Shown: positions 44,417 to 53,804, numbered from the stretch's first letter. The stretch: 64,000 nucleotides of DNA from V1-33 sp964523105 (GCA_964523105.1 CAZFZN010000002.1:62001-126000); one strand, 5' to 3'. Made by a program: numbers and translations. The notes: generated by a model not told the origin, from the sequence alone.

Positions 44417-45163
44417 CTATCTCCGCCGTCTGGTGGTCTGATGTGTCAGCACGGCCAGAGCGAGGATCCATGCAGCGCCCGGTTCGGGGATGACGGTGTA
44501 GTCCACGCGCAGCGAGGGACGGTTGTCATCGTTCGCATTGGTGCGGCTGGCAAAAGAGACCGCGGTCGCGGCGGCGGTCTCGTCGCCGAGGAGAATCCAG
44601 CCGTGATTGTTGCCGGCATCCGCCAGCCAGCCCTGCACATCACTTTCCATGCCCGTCCACGAATAGAAAGCGCCGGGCCCGTTGATGAGCGTGCTGCTGC
44701 TGGCGGCACCGATGAAATCGCCCGCGGCGCCGGGCGCAGTCCAGAACGTCCCGGGCGCGCTGGCGTGCAGCCACGTCACGTCATTGCCCAGCACCGGAGT
44801 GGCGCCGCCGCCTTCATTGCCGGAGGCATCGCTGGCGCCCTCGGTCCATGCACGCGTCAGCCGGTGCAGTGAAACCGTGACGCCGGTGGCCCGGGTCGTG
44901 GAGGTTTGCAGTGTCAGGGTGACGGAGTTGATCACGGCTCCGGCCGGCACGAAGGCCTGAATGTCGAAAGCGATGACGCCGCGCCGGATGGAGTCGCTGC
45001 CCTGCTGCGTGCGTCCCGCGAAGAAAAATTCCCCGCCGCCGTTCGCCAGATGGCCCGTGGCGGATTCATAAAGAGTCGCGTCCCTCGCGGAGGGAATGGT
45101 GACGATAGCCGCGTGGCCTGCAGCGGTGAACAACAACAGCAACGACAGGGCGAACGGTTTCAT
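44417..45163 (-). CDS. PEP-CTERM exported protein with DNRLRE-like domain
   Basis: A 248-residue exported protein; start 45163 gives a signal peptide ending near GHAA. The body reads VTIPSARDATLYES..., then VIAFDIQAFVPAGAVINSVTLTL (shortened: the GVIAFDI...GAxIxSxxLxL core), a pattern of DNRLRE/CBM96-type beta-sandwich domains. The C-terminus has a PEP motif (IPEPGA), a hydrophobic helix and TTRRRR, fitting PEP-CTERM sorting. The DNRLRE assignment is my inference from the pattern. Confidence 0.75.
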   Translation of the reverse strand: MKPFALSLLLLFTAAGHAAIVTIPSARDATLYESATGHLANGGGEFFFAGRTQQGSDSIRRGVIAFDIQAFVPAGAVINSVTLTLQTSTTRATGVTVSLHRLTRAWTEGASDASGNEGGGATPVLGNDVTWLHASAPGTFWTAPGAAGDFIGAASSSTLINGPGAFYSWTGMESDVQGWLADAGNNHGWILLGDETAAATAVSFASRTNANDDNRPSLRVDYTVIPEPGAAWILALAVLTHQTTRRRR

Positions 45164-45261
45164 AAGTGCGCCTGTTATGCCGATTCCAGGGGCACACGTC
45201 AACTTCCGCCCCTCCGTAGCGGGACGCGTGCGTGTTTCTCACCAGGGACGGACCTGGCAAC

Positions 45262-46029
45262 TCAGCGCCGCCGCCTTAGCAAACCAAACGCGGCCAGCAG
45301 CGCCAGCCCTCCGGTTGCCGGCTCGGGAATGGGCATCACCACCACGCCATACATATTTTGCCCCGCATTGTCCGCCTGGAGCAGCGTAAAATCACCCGCG
45401 GGAACGTCACGATAATAAACTGAATACCACTGATTGATGGTGCCGTCGGCGCCTTCATCGATCGGCACCTCATCCGGCACGAAGGGATTGGAAAAGCGGT
45501 TCAGGCCGTTGCCGGTGGCCAGCCAGCCCTGGTCCACGATCCACTGCATGTGCGTGGAGTCGAAGGTGGGCGGATCGAGGTTGTCGGTGCCGGCAGTGTC
45601 CGCGGACATCCGGTTGTCGATGAGCATGAACACCCGGGAAGGAGTATCGACCGATACCAGCAGGCTGTAGCTGGCGTTGTCCCGGTTGTCATTCCCGGAC
45701 ATGATGTAGTCGTTCCCGAGCAGATAAGAGGGAATCGTGAGCGGCTGAAATCCGGGTGCTGTCCCCGGATCGTCGAAGTAGCGGTGATTCCGGTCCACAA
45801 AGGTAGGGGCTCCGTTCACAAAAGCACCGACGGTGTAGGTCTGGCCGATGACCGCGCCGGGAAACGGTTCGTTGGCCACGCCGACATTGAAGGTCTGACC
45901 GGTCCATCGCGCCGTGATGGTATCCGCGGCTTTGTTGTCGCCTCCGGATTCGATCACGCTGGTAATCGCGGCGGCGGCCGGCAGGGTGAAAGCGGCGGCA
46001 AGGGTTGGGATGAGCAGGGTGCGTCTCAT
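45262..46029 (-). CDS. PEP-CTERM exported protein
   Basis: A 255-residue exported protein; start 46029 (MRRTLLIPTLAAAF) opens a signal peptide ending near AAAA. The mature domain is beta-rich with IDNRMSADTAG and YSVYYRDVPAGDFTLLQADN segments and matches no family I can name. The C-terminal tag PIPEPAT, a hydrophobic stretch and LLRRRR marks it as a PEP-CTERM substrate. It is 98 bp upstream of another PEP-CTERM gene on the same strand and is divergent from metG. Confidence 0.75.
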   Translation of the reverse strand: MRRTLLIPTLAAAFTLPAAAAITSVIESGGDNKAADTITARWTGQTFNVGVANEPFPGAVIGQTYTVGAFVNGAPTFVDRNHRYFDDPGTAPGFQPLTIPSYLLGNDYIMSGNDNRDNASYSLLVSVDTPSRVFMLIDNRMSADTAGTDNLDPPTFDSTHMQWIVDQGWLATGNGLNRFSNPFVPDEVPIDEGADGTINQWYSVYYRDVPAGDFTLLQADNAGQNMYGVVVMPIPEPATGGLALLAAFGLLRRRR

Positions 46030-46217
46030 AATTTCCGCGGCTTTTGGCATAATCCGCAGCGATCCGGCAATAAATTTCGTTTTAATGCCCGCCCCGCATT
46101 CACGTAACTCACCGGCAAGCTGCAGTGATTTCGATCTCCCGTCGCCTGCTGCGCGGCGTCGCGACGGTGCCGCATTGCTCCCTTGCCCGCGGGACCTGGC
46201 ATTGATTATGGCCGGCC

Positions 46218-47819
46218 ATGCCCCGCAAATTCTTCATCACCACGGCAATCGACTACACCAACGGTCCGCCGCACATCGGTCACGCCTACGAAAAGGTGCT
46301 CGCCGACGCCATGGCGCGGTATGTGCGGCTGACGGGCCGCGAGGTTTATTTCCTGACCGGCCTGGATCAGCACGGCCAGAAGGTGCAGCTCAGCGCGGAG
46401 AAGGCGGGTGTGGCTCCGGCGGATTTTGTGCGCGGTGTTTCGGACAAGTTCATCGCGCTCTGGGAGCGGCTCGACGTGAAGCCCGACGGCTGGGTGGAAA
46501 CCACCGATCCGCGACACACGCGCGTGGTGCAGGCCATGCTGCAGCAGCTCCACGACGCCGGCCAGATTTATAAGAAGACGCACCGCGGCAGCTATTCGGT
46601 GCGCCAGGAGCAATTCCTCAGCGACAAAGACCGCGAGCCGGACGGCTCGTGGGGACCGCAGTGGGGACTCGTCGAAGAGCGCGAGGAGGAGAACTATTAC
46701 TTCCGGCTCAGCGACCACGCCGCATGGCTGCGGGGCTTTTTGGAGTCGCATCCTGACTTCGTTTTTCCGCCGAACCGCCACGCCCAGCTGGTCAATGCCG
46801 TGAAGGACAGCGGCGGCGTGGACCTGTGCATCTCGCGCCCGGTGAGCCGGCTGTCCTGGGGCATCCCGCTGCCGTTCGACGCCGGATACGTCACCTTTGT
46901 GTGGTTCGATGCCCTCGTGAACTACATCAGCTTCGCCGGCTGGCGCGATCCGGAGCCTGACAAAAGCGGTCTTCCGAAATGGGAGGACCTCTGGCCGTGC
47001 CAGGCGCACGTCATCGGCAAGGACATTCTCATTCCCGCGCACGGCATCTACTGGCCGGTCATGCTGCATGCCATAGGCGTGAAGGATGAAGACATGCCGA
47101 AGGTGCTGGTGCACGGGTTCTGGAACATCGACGGCAAAAAGTACAGCAAGAGCGAGGCCGTGGAAACGAAACCGCTCACCGTGCTCACCGACTTCGATCC
47201 CAATTCCATCGCCGGCGTCGTCGGCGCCGACGGGCTGCGCTACTTTCTGCTCGCCGAAATGAAAACCGGCGGCGACGCCGATCTCACCGAGGAGCGCATC
47301 CTCTTCCGCTATAACAAGGAACTGGCCGACATTTTCGGCAATCTGCTCAACCGCACGCTCAACATGGCGCGCAAGTATTTGAACGGAGTGCTCACCGCCA
47401 GTGCGCACGACGGTGAAATGCACCAGGCTCTCCGCGCCGCCGTCAGCGCCCTGCCTGCACGCGCCGGAGAACATCTGCGCACCTGGCAAATCAGCGAAAT
47501 CCTCGCCGACTGCATCGCCGTGGCGCGCCAGGCGAATGAATTCGTGGACAAGACCGCGCCGTTCAAGCTAGCCAAAGATCCGGCCAACGCTCCCGCCGTG
47601 GCCGGCATCATGCGTCACGTCGCCGAAACCATGGCGCACCTCAGCGTGCTGCTCGCGCCCGCCATGCCCCGCACCGCGGCGCGCATTCAATCGCAGCTCG
47701 GATGGACGCCGCCCGAAGGCCTAACGCTCGATGGCCTGCACTGGGGCCTGCTGCCCGACGGGCACCAGCTCGGCGAGCCGCAGCCGCTGTTTCCGAAAGT
47801 CATGCCGCCGCAGGCCTGA
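46218..47819 (+). CDS. metG: Methionyl-tRNA synthetase
   Basis: Charges tRNA-Met; cytosolic class I synthetase of 533 residues. It has the HIGH motif as PPHIGHAYEK at residues 14-23 and the KMSKS loop as KKYSKSEAV near residue 312. The metal-knuckle cysteines (normally YCxxCE) are replaced by YSVRQE, so this is a zinc-free form. It lacks the C-terminal tRNA-binding/EMAP domain of the long form. The downstream moaE begins 60 bp later. Confidence 0.95.
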   Translation: MPRKFFITTAIDYTNGPPHIGHAYEKVLADAMARYVRLTGREVYFLTGLDQHGQKVQLSAEKAGVAPADFVRGVSDKFIALWERLDVKPDGWVETTDPRHTRVVQAMLQQLHDAGQIYKKTHRGSYSVRQEQFLSDKDREPDGSWGPQWGLVEEREEENYYFRLSDHAAWLRGFLESHPDFVFPPNRHAQLVNAVKDSGGVDLCISRPVSRLSWGIPLPFDAGYVTFVWFDALVNYISFAGWRDPEPDKSGLPKWEDLWPCQAHVIGKDILIPAHGIYWPVMLHAIGVKDEDMPKVLVHGFWNIDGKKYSKSEAVETKPLTVLTDFDPNSIAGVVGADGLRYFLLAEMKTGGDADLTEERILFRYNKELADIFGNLLNRTLNMARKYLNGVLTASAHDGEMHQALRAAVSALPARAGEHLRTWQISEILADCIAVARQANEFVDKTAPFKLAKDPANAPAVAGIMRHVAETMAHLSVLLAPAMPRTAARIQSQLGWTPPEGLTLDGLHWGLLPDGHQLGEPQPLFPKVMPPQA

Positions 47820-47878
47820 CGGGCGGTCCGGATTTCTGCCGGGTTGCAGGCCGTCCCGGCCACAGTGAATTTCGCCGC

Positions 47879-48259
47879 ATGACGAACGAGGTGACCGTTT
47901 CCGATGAACCTGTGCCGCCGGCGCCGGCGCTGGCTTCCGGCGAGTGGGGCGCAGACCTTGCGTTTCTCGGCCGGGTCCGCGACACCGAGGACGGCCGCCG
48001 CATTTCCGGCATCGAATACACCGCCTATCGCGACATGGCGCTCATGGAACTGGAGAGGATCGTGAGCGCGATGCAGGCGGAGCACGGACCGCATCCGCTG
48101 CGCATTCACCACCGCACGGGATTTGTGCCCGCCGGTGAACCCAGCATTCTGATCGCGGTTGGCGCAAAGCACAGCGCCGAAGCCTTCGCACGCTGCGCGG
48201 AATACCTGCGCCGCATCAAGGCGTCGGTGCCGGTGTGGAAACGCGTCGTGTTCGCCTGA
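47879..48259 (+). CDS. moaE: Molybdopterin synthase catalytic subunit
   Basis: Inserts sulfur into precursor Z (cPMP) together with MoaD. The 126-residue protein shows AFLGRVRDTE, EYTAYRDMALMELE, HHRTGFVPAGEPSILIAVGAKH (short: HRTGxVPxGExSxxxAVGxxH) and the C-terminal catalytic lysines in RRIKASVPVWKR. A longer frame starting at 47702 within metG adds a non-homologous leader, so the ATG at 47879 is preferred. No moaD or other moa gene is in the window; the organism presumably has molybdoenzymes encoded elsewhere. Confidence 0.92.
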   Translation: MTNEVTVSDEPVPPAPALASGEWGADLAFLGRVRDTEDGRRISGIEYTAYRDMALMELERIVSAMQAEHGPHPLRIHHRTGFVPAGEPSILIAVGAKHSAEAFARCAEYLRRIKASVPVWKRVVFA

Positions 48260-48374
48260 GCCGGCGCACCGCACCGCCGCGGGATCGCCCCTTCCAAAAA
48301 GCCGAACGGCAGCCTTCGCAGGCCGCCGTCCGGTGTTTCGCGGGGGTGGTTTGGAGTGAAAATGCCGCCGGTTG

Positions 48375-48773
48375 TTATTTGATGAGCCGGAAGTTCACCG
48401 GATAGCGCAGGAGCTTGCCTTCCCGGGCTTTGAGGCCGCCGTAAATGAACAGCGCCAGCACGCCGAGGCTCACCAGCATCAAAAGAATGCTGACGATCTT
48501 CACCACGATTCCGGGCAGAAAACCGGCGAGCAGACTGACGGGCAGCAGGCACAGGAAAACGGTGATGCCGAAGTTGAGCGCCTCTTTGCCGTGCGCGTCC
48601 ACCACGGGACTGTCACGGCGCTTCCACAGCCAGATGATGAGGCTGAAGGGATGCGCGAGCAGGGCGAAGGTGCGCTCTTTGTCCGCAGGCATGGCGCCGG
48701 CCCCGAAGGGCGGGCCGTCCTCGAGTTTGAGCGGGAGACGGGAGGTGAGGTTCTGGATGGCTGGTGTGTTCAT
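48375..48773 (-). CDS. DUF4870 (Tic20-like) membrane protein
   Basis: A 132-residue protein with three hydrophobic segments. The motif AHPFSLIIWLWKR...VDAHGKEALNFGIT is the DUF4870 signature, followed by two helices and a C-terminal YPVNFRLIK. The role of the family is unknown. A short membrane-peptide frame lies 43 bp upstream on the same strand. Confidence 0.82.
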   Translation of the reverse strand: MNTPAIQNLTSRLPLKLEDGPPFGAGAMPADKERTFALLAHPFSLIIWLWKRRDSPVVDAHGKEALNFGITVFLCLLPVSLLAGFLPGIVVKIVSILLMLVSLGVLALFIYGGLKAREGKLLRYPVNFRLIK

Positions 48774-48816
48774 GATGTGGAGTTTGAGGTATGGTGTGAT
48801 GTGTGAGGGCGGGGAT

Positions 48817-48951
48817 TCAGACCGCGGCGAGCACGGCGATGAGAAGAGCGAAGCCGGCGACGGCGGCCGCGGTCTGGAGCAGGGCGGCCGCGATGGAGCG
48901 GCGGTGCGGCGCGGGAACGTGCAGGCGGTGGATGATGACTTTGGGATACAT
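48817..48951 (-). CDS. Possible 44-residue membrane peptide
   Basis: From the ATG at 48951 the frame encodes MYPKVIIHRLHVPAPHRR, then a single hydrophobic helix (AAALLQTAAAVAGFALLIAVLAAV) to the C-terminus. The charge distribution suggests a single-pass protein with the basic N-terminus inside. No ribosome-binding site is visible. The frame extends further upstream to 49083, overlapping the end of the PATR gene. It may be a real small gene with the DUF4870 gene, or chance. Confidence 0.35.
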   Translation of the reverse strand: MYPKVIIHRLHVPAPHRRSIAAALLQTAAAVAGFALLIAVLAAV

Positions 48952-49066
48952 GGTTTGGATGGGTTCGTTTGTCAGAACGCCGCCCTTCTGACACAGTCCG
49001 CCGCCGCCGGCCATACGACCAAAGTCGCAACGGCATCCGACTTCCGGCCTACCCGGCCGCGCGGCG

Positions 49067-52000
49067 TCAGAGTGCGCGGACACGGAAGAAACGGCGCTGC
49101 GGCACGGTGGGCGGATTCCATTCCAAATGAATCACGCCGCCGGCATCCGCCACGCCCGTGACGGCGGTGGCCCATGTCAGGAGGTTGTCACTGATCTCCA
49201 GGGCATAACTGAATCCCGGCAGCCCCGTGCCGCTGTAGCGCACCGGCGGGGAACCCGGCAGACCGCCGCCGGCAAGGTGTCCCGCCAGCTGGAAACCGCC
49301 GTCCTCCGGCGCGGGAGCGGGCACGCGCGTGAGCGTGATGTCATTTCCGTCGCCGCCGGTATAACTGATTTGCACCATGCCGCCGCCGAGCGGAAAGGAA
49401 GCCCCTTCCGTCAGCCCGGCGAACACGTTCTGCACCGGATCCGATCCGTCATTGTCCACGATCACGCGGGTTTCGCCGTATCCCGGGGAATTCCCGGCTG
49501 CGCTCAGCGCGGCATTGCCGCAGTCCACCGAACCGGTCACGCGCAGCGCATCGCCATCCGCCGCCGACAGCTCCACCTGACAAGTCACGTTCTCACGGAG
49601 CTTCAGATCGCCGGTAAAGAGAACTCCGGGACTGCCCCCGGGCGCGACCATGCCGCCGCCGAGCGATTCCACCAGGCCCACGGTGCCGGTGCCGGAAAGC
49701 GCCCCTCCATTCAGCAAAACCAGCGGCCCCGGCGGCTGGCCGGCATCCGGATGCTCCTGCCAGTCCACCCGCCCGGCATCGATCCGCAGCTGCACCTGAA
49801 TCACGGCGGTGCCGGCGCTTTCCGCCACGCGCAGGGTTCCGGCGCCCTGCTTGAGAAACCTGCCATTGAGCCCGGCGCTGAAAATGAGAGAGCCGGAAAC
49901 AGTCAGGTCCGCATCCGCCGCTCCGTCCTCCACCATGCAAACCAGTTCCCCGTTTGCTGGCGGGATATACAGCGTTCCGGTGATTGAGGAGCCCTGCGCG
50001 GCGGGAGAGCAGGCGATGCCGCCGTTCAGCGTGAGTCCGTTGGTGGTGGTGACAGCGGCGCCGGACAGGACGAGCTGGTTGAGAATCTGCAGCGCTCCAA
50101 AGTTCGCCGACGCTCCGCCGCTGACGGTAAGCTCGGCGCCGATGCCGACCGAATAGTTCGCGGTGGTCACCAGCGATGCTCCCTGACCATTCACCCACAC
50201 ATTGCCGGGAATGGCCGTGTTCGCAGCAATCTTGCTGCAGTTGACCTGAATGCCGTCGATGACGGTGAAGCCGGTGTAGTCGTTGTTCTGATTTCCCGCC
50301 AGGGTGACCGGCGCGCTGCCTGACATTTGCAGTCCGCCGTCGCCGGTGATCTTGCCGGTGATCAGCAGTCCGCCGCCTGCGGAGATAATCTGCCCGTCCA
50401 GGCCGTTCTCCATTTTGACCATGCCGGACCACTGCTGCTGCGGCGCACCGGGAGCCGTGCTGAGCGTGCCTGCGAGGTCGAGTTGGGCGGAGAAATTCCC
50501 CGCGGCCCCGCCCGCTTTGCCGAGCTGCAGTTCCGCGCCGGCATCCACGCCCGCCACACCCGATCCGAGCGCTCCCGGCACGCCCGCCTGGAATTTTCCG
50601 GCGTAAATGTGAGTGCCGCCGGTGTGCTGCATGATTTCATCCTGCAGCACCGGCCCCGCGCCGTGTTTGGCGACCGCGCAGCCGCCCGCCAGAAAGATGC
50701 GGCTCGTGAGCAGCGCCGCCGGCTGATCGTTTTGCAGCACGAGCACACTGGCGGGATTGTAATAACCGAATCCCAGAGCCGGATCGACCGTGAGCGGGCC
50801 GCCGCTCTGCAGCCGCACGCGCTTGATGGAGGCGGCCGCGGAGGGAGGATCGACGGAGAGATCGAACGTGATCACATTCTCCGCGCTGCCCGCCGGCGCC
50901 TGCTGCACAATGCCGTCGATCAGATAGACACCGGTGCCGCTCAACGCATAGCCGCCGGCGGTGAGCTGCACGAGGTTCAGCGGATAGCCGGGCGGGAACG
51001 TATTCACCGGCGACTTCTTTGCCGCGGCCACGTCCGGAAACTGCACGTTGTCGCCCGGCTGCGGCGCGATGCCGCCGGACCAGTTGCCCGGAGTGGTCCA
51101 GAACGAATCGACATTCCCCGTCCACACCCGCTCCAGCCCGCTGGGAGCGACGGCGATGGGTGTCAGGGTAATGTCGTTGCCGCCTTCGTTGCCGCCGGCA
51201 TAACTGATGCGGAAAGTGATCGCATCCTTCACCAGGGTCGCGCCTTCCGGCAGTCCGGAAAAGATGCCGTTCACGGGGCCGGCGCTCTGGTTGTTCACAA
51301 TCACCACGGAGTGGCCTATCAAGGGCGTGTAGCCGGCTTTGATCGTCAGGTTGAGCGCGGCGAAATTCAGACTCACCCCGCTGCCGGCGGCCAGCTGATC
51401 ATAGCCGCTGCCGGGAGTATTGCCGTCGAGTTCGATGTCGAGTTCCGCGGTGGAGTTGAGCATCACATTGCCGAGCACGGTGAGCACCCCGGTGAGATTC
51501 CCGCCGGGTCGCACGTTGCCTCCATTCGTGCCGAGACTGGTGACCGTGCCCGTGCCGGTGACAATGCCCGGCGCGCTGAGGCTGACGGTTTTCGACATCG
51601 TGGCGTGATTGAACTCCATCGTGCCCTCCAGCACGGAGCAGCCGCCGCCGCCGGAGACCGCGCCGTCGATCACGGCGCGCCCGGTGCCGCTCTTCACCAC
51701 ATTTCCCGCGCCGGTGAAGCCGCCGGGGAACTCGTGAATGCCGGCACCGGTGAGGGTCAGGGTCTTGCCGTTGAGATTGACGGGCTCGTTCCAGAGCAGT
51801 GTGCCGCGGCTGCCGTTCATGTTCCATGTCTGCGAGGCCTCGAGCCTGACAGGTGTGTTGAAGGTCACGGTGCCGCTGCCGGAGAACGTGGCCGTAACGC
51901 CGCCGGCGGCCACTTTGAGTCCGCCGCCGAGCGCGCCGCTGTCGTTGAAACCATAGCCGGAGGCGTTCAGCGTGAGACTGTTCACGGCGGCATCCGTGTT

Positions 52001-52204
52001 TTGCATCATGCCGATCCACGCGCCGCTCGCGGGAAACACGGCGTCGTTGCCGCCCGGCGGGGTGGCGCTCTGCCAGTTGGTGGAGATGTTCCAGGTGTCC
52101 GGCACGCCGGCGGTGCCTCCTTTCCATGTGGCCGTGGCGGCACGGGAACAAAGCGGCGCCGCTGCCAGACAGGCGGCGAGAGTGAGGGGGAGCGGTTTTT
52201 TCAC
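49067..52204 (-). CDS. Secreted PATR (autotransporter-associated beta-strand repeat) protein
   Basis: A 1045-residue protein with a signal peptide (MKKPLPLTLAACLAAAPLCSRA). The body is a series of right-handed beta-helix-like repeats rich in Gly, Asn and Thr with GGVTATFSGSGTVTF-, LTGAGIHEFPGGFTGAGN- and NGGNVRPGGNLTG-type strands of autotransporter passenger (PATR) domains. It has no C-terminal autotransporter barrel; it ends in an Ig-like module (YALEISDNLLTWATAV...RRFFRVRAL) shared with other secreted proteins here. So it is probably released or anchored by another route. Ligand unknown. Confidence 0.8.
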   Translation of the reverse strand: MKKPLPLTLAACLAAAPLCSRAATATWKGGTAGVPDTWNISTNWQSATPPGGNDAVFPASGAWIGMMQNTDAAVNSLTLNASGYGFNDSGALGGGLKVAAGGVTATFSGSGTVTFNTPVRLEASQTWNMNGSRGTLLWNEPVNLNGKTLTLTGAGIHEFPGGFTGAGNVVKSGTGRAVIDGAVSGGGGCSVLEGTMEFNHATMSKTVSLSAPGIVTGTGTVTSLGTNGGNVRPGGNLTGVLTVLGNVMLNSTAELDIELDGNTPGSGYDQLAAGSGVSLNFAALNLTIKAGYTPLIGHSVVIVNNQSAGPVNGIFSGLPEGATLVKDAITFRISYAGGNEGGNDITLTPIAVAPSGLERVWTGNVDSFWTTPGNWSGGIAPQPGDNVQFPDVAAAKKSPVNTFPPGYPLNLVQLTAGGYALSGTGVYLIDGIVQQAPAGSAENVITFDLSVDPPSAAASIKRVRLQSGGPLTVDPALGFGYYNPASVLVLQNDQPAALLTSRIFLAGGCAVAKHGAGPVLQDEIMQHTGGTHIYAGKFQAGVPGALGSGVAGVDAGAELQLGKAGGAAGNFSAQLDLAGTLSTAPGAPQQQWSGMVKMENGLDGQIISAGGGLLITGKITGDGGLQMSGSAPVTLAGNQNNDYTGFTVIDGIQVNCSKIAANTAIPGNVWVNGQGASLVTTANYSVGIGAELTVSGGASANFGALQILNQLVLSGAAVTTTNGLTLNGGIACSPAAQGSSITGTLYIPPANGELVCMVEDGAADADLTVSGSLIFSAGLNGRFLKQGAGTLRVAESAGTAVIQVQLRIDAGRVDWQEHPDAGQPPGPLVLLNGGALSGTGTVGLVESLGGGMVAPGGSPGVLFTGDLKLRENVTCQVELSAADGDALRVTGSVDCGNAALSAAGNSPGYGETRVIVDNDGSDPVQNVFAGLTEGASFPLGGGMVQISYTGGDGNDITLTRVPAPAPEDGGFQLAGHLAGGGLPGSPPVRYSGTGLPGFSYALEISDNLLTWATAVTGVADAGGVIHLEWNPPTVPQRRFFRVRAL

Positions 52205-52345
52205 GTGAAGTCAGGATGTGTTGGATGGTCCGTGCGGGGCCGGCGGCCGCCGCGTCACAGGAGTTGTCGGAAAAACCCCGCGCGGCTTGCGCGGCGGTTT
52301 TCACATTTTGCTTTTTTATCGCCCTGGCGGATAAATGCCCTCCGC

Positions 52346-53041
52346 ATGAACACCTCCGCGCCCGCCTTTTTCCACACCACGCAGTGGAGCATGATTCTTT
52401 CCGCCGCGGACGATAACAGCGCCGCCCTTGAGAAACTCTGCCGCACCTACTGGCGTCCGCTTTATTACTACGCCCGCCGCTCCAGCCACGGCCCGCACGA
52501 ATCCGAAGACCTCGTGCAGAGCTTTCTCGCGAAGATGATGCAAAAGCAGACGCTGCGCAGCGCGAGCCGCGAAGCCGGACCGTTCCGGCGCTTTCTGCAA
52601 ATGACGTTCAAGCGGCACATGCTCGATGAATACGACCGCGCCTCGGCGCAGAAACGCGGCGGCGGCAGCCAGGCGGTGCCGCTCGACGACGGGAGTGCGG
52701 AGCGGTACTTCGCCAGCGCATTCGCCACCACGGAAACGCCGGAGTCCGCCTACGAACGGGCATGGGCGCTGGAGGTTTTCTCCCGGGCCCGCACCGCCCT
52801 GCGCGAGGAATGCGCCGCGGCCGGCCGCGCGGAGGCGCATGATGCCCTCGAAACCGGCGAGCCCTACGCCACCCTCGCCCCCAGGCTGGAAATGTCCGTC
52901 AGCGCCCTCACTTCCTTCGCCTTCCGCGTGCGGCGGCGGCTCCAGGAACTGATCCGCGCGGAAATCCTCCAGACCGTCAACAGCCCCGAAGACCTCGAGG
53001 ACGAAGTCGCCTCCATGCTCCGCGCCCTCGCGGCGCGCTGA
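52346..53041 (+). CDS. ECF-type RNA polymerase sigma factor (PVC type)
   Basis: A 231-residue sigma-70-family protein. Region 2 is at about residues 20-100 (ALEKLCRTYWRPLYYYARR, SEDLVQSFLAKM, FRRFLQMTFKRHMLDEY); region 4 HTH is at about 165-210 (YATLAPRLEMSVSALTSFAFRVRRRLQ). The TTQWSMILSA opening is typical of the PVC-expanded ECF group often paired with Ser/Thr kinases, but no kinase or anti-sigma gene is adjacent. The open frame runs upstream to 50327 but that part is antisense to the PATR gene. lexA starts 65 bp downstream. Confidence 0.88.
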   Translation: MNTSAPAFFHTTQWSMILSAADDNSAALEKLCRTYWRPLYYYARRSSHGPHESEDLVQSFLAKMMQKQTLRSASREAGPFRRFLQMTFKRHMLDEYDRASAQKRGGGSQAVPLDDGSAERYFASAFATTETPESAYERAWALEVFSRARTALREECAAAGRAEAHDALETGEPYATLAPRLEMSVSALTSFAFRVRRRLQELIRAEILQTVNSPEDLEDEVASMLRALAAR

Positions 53042-53084
53042 GCGCGCTCCGCAAAATCCGCCTTGAACCTGCACGCGCCCGGAC

Positions 53085-53100
53085 TAGTTCACATGAACTA
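53085..53100 (+). promoter_or_regulatory. LexA operator (SOS box) of lexA
   Basis: TAGTTC-ACAT-GAACTA is a perfect inverted repeat around a 4-base spacer, 6 bp before the lexA ATG. It matches the GTTC-N4-GAAC form I recall as the Verrucomicrobia LexA motif. Its position implies autorepression of lexA and the linked polymerase gene. Confidence 0.8.
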
Positions 53101-53112
53101 GATCATATGAAC
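53101..53112 (+). promoter_or_regulatory. Second, weaker LexA half-site pair over the start codon
   Basis: GATC-ATAT-GAAC immediately follows the first box, with centres 14 bp apart, and includes the ATG at 53107. One base departs from GTTC in the left half plus one more; the right half is exact. It may add cooperative binding or be chance. Confidence 0.35.
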
Positions 53113-53730
53113 CAACTCACCGAACGCCAATCCGCCGTTCTGGAATTCCTCCGGGAGTTCACCGCGGAGCACGGGCACCCGCCGACGGAGCGGGAAATCC
53201 AGAGCGGGCTGGGCTTTTCCAGCCAGAGCGTCGCGCGGCATTACCTTGCCGCGCTGGAGAAAAAGGGAGCCCTCACCCGCCGCGCCGGCATGGCCCGCGG
53301 GCTGTCGCTGGCGGGCGCGCGTCCGCCCGCGGCGCTGCTGAACATTCCCCTCTACGGCAGCATCCCCGCCGGCCTGCCGGTGGCTGCGGAGCAGGAGGCG
53401 GAAGGCTGCATCACCGTGGACGCCGATACCCTGCACCTCCCGCGCAACGCCCGCACCTTCGCCCTCAAAGTGCGCGGCGATTCCATGACCGGTGCGAACA
53501 TCGTGGACGGCGACAGCATCATCCTCGAATTCCGCGACCCGCGGCACGGCGACATCGTGGCCGCGCTCATTGACGGCGAGACGACGCTCAAGCGCTACAT
53601 CGTCCAGCGCGGCCGGCCGTATCTCCGCGCGGAGAATCCGAAGTATCCCGACCTCATCCCCGCGCAGGAGCTTGTGGTGCAGGGCGTGATGGTGGCGCTG
53701 CTGCGCCTGCCGAGGGAGAGGAAGAAGTGA
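53107..53730 (+). CDS. lexA: SOS-response repressor LexA
   Basis: A 207-residue repressor with an N-terminal winged helix (residues 1-65; LTERQSAVLEFLREF, PPTEREIQSGLGFSSQSVARHY recognition region) and a C-terminal S24 peptidase domain. The self-cleavage bond is Ala88-Gly89 (SIPAGLP), the nucleophile Ser126 (GDSMTG) and the base Lys162 (TTLKRYI), all intact. It should be cleaved by RecA filaments after DNA damage. The SOS box just upstream indicates autoregulation. The next gene, 82 bp downstream, encodes a fused polymerase, so the two likely form an SOS mutagenesis operon. Confidence 0.96.
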   Translation: MNQLTERQSAVLEFLREFTAEHGHPPTEREIQSGLGFSSQSVARHYLAALEKKGALTRRAGMARGLSLAGARPPAALLNIPLYGSIPAGLPVAAEQEAEGCITVDADTLHLPRNARTFALKVRGDSMTGANIVDGDSIILEFRDPRHGDIVAALIDGETTLKRYIVQRGRPYLRAENPKYPDLIPAQELVVQGVMVALLRLPRERKK

Positions 53731-53733
53731 ACG

Positions 53734-53804
53734 GTGCTCAGTGCTCAGTGCTCAGTTTTTGAATGCCGCACCGAACCGGGAACCGATCACTGACCACTGA
53801 TTAC
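53734..53804. repeat. Inverted-repeat element directly before the polymerase start codon (family D)
   Basis: Left arm 53734-53757 contains three copies of GCTCAGT and pairs with 53781-53804 with 5 mismatches in 24. A CCTCCCCC run and ATG 53813 follow at once. The layout (hairpin, C-rich tract, ATG) is the same as at 3414-3481. Confidence 0.6.

Noticed and set aside
47702..47878. Longer start for moaE inside metG
   Set aside because: The added residues are Arg/Ala-rich shadow translation of metG; MoaE homology starts just after the ATG at 47879.
50327..52345. N-terminal extension of the sigma-factor frame by 670 codons
   Set aside because: This part is antisense to the PATR gene. The sigma-factor homology begins at the ATG at 52346.
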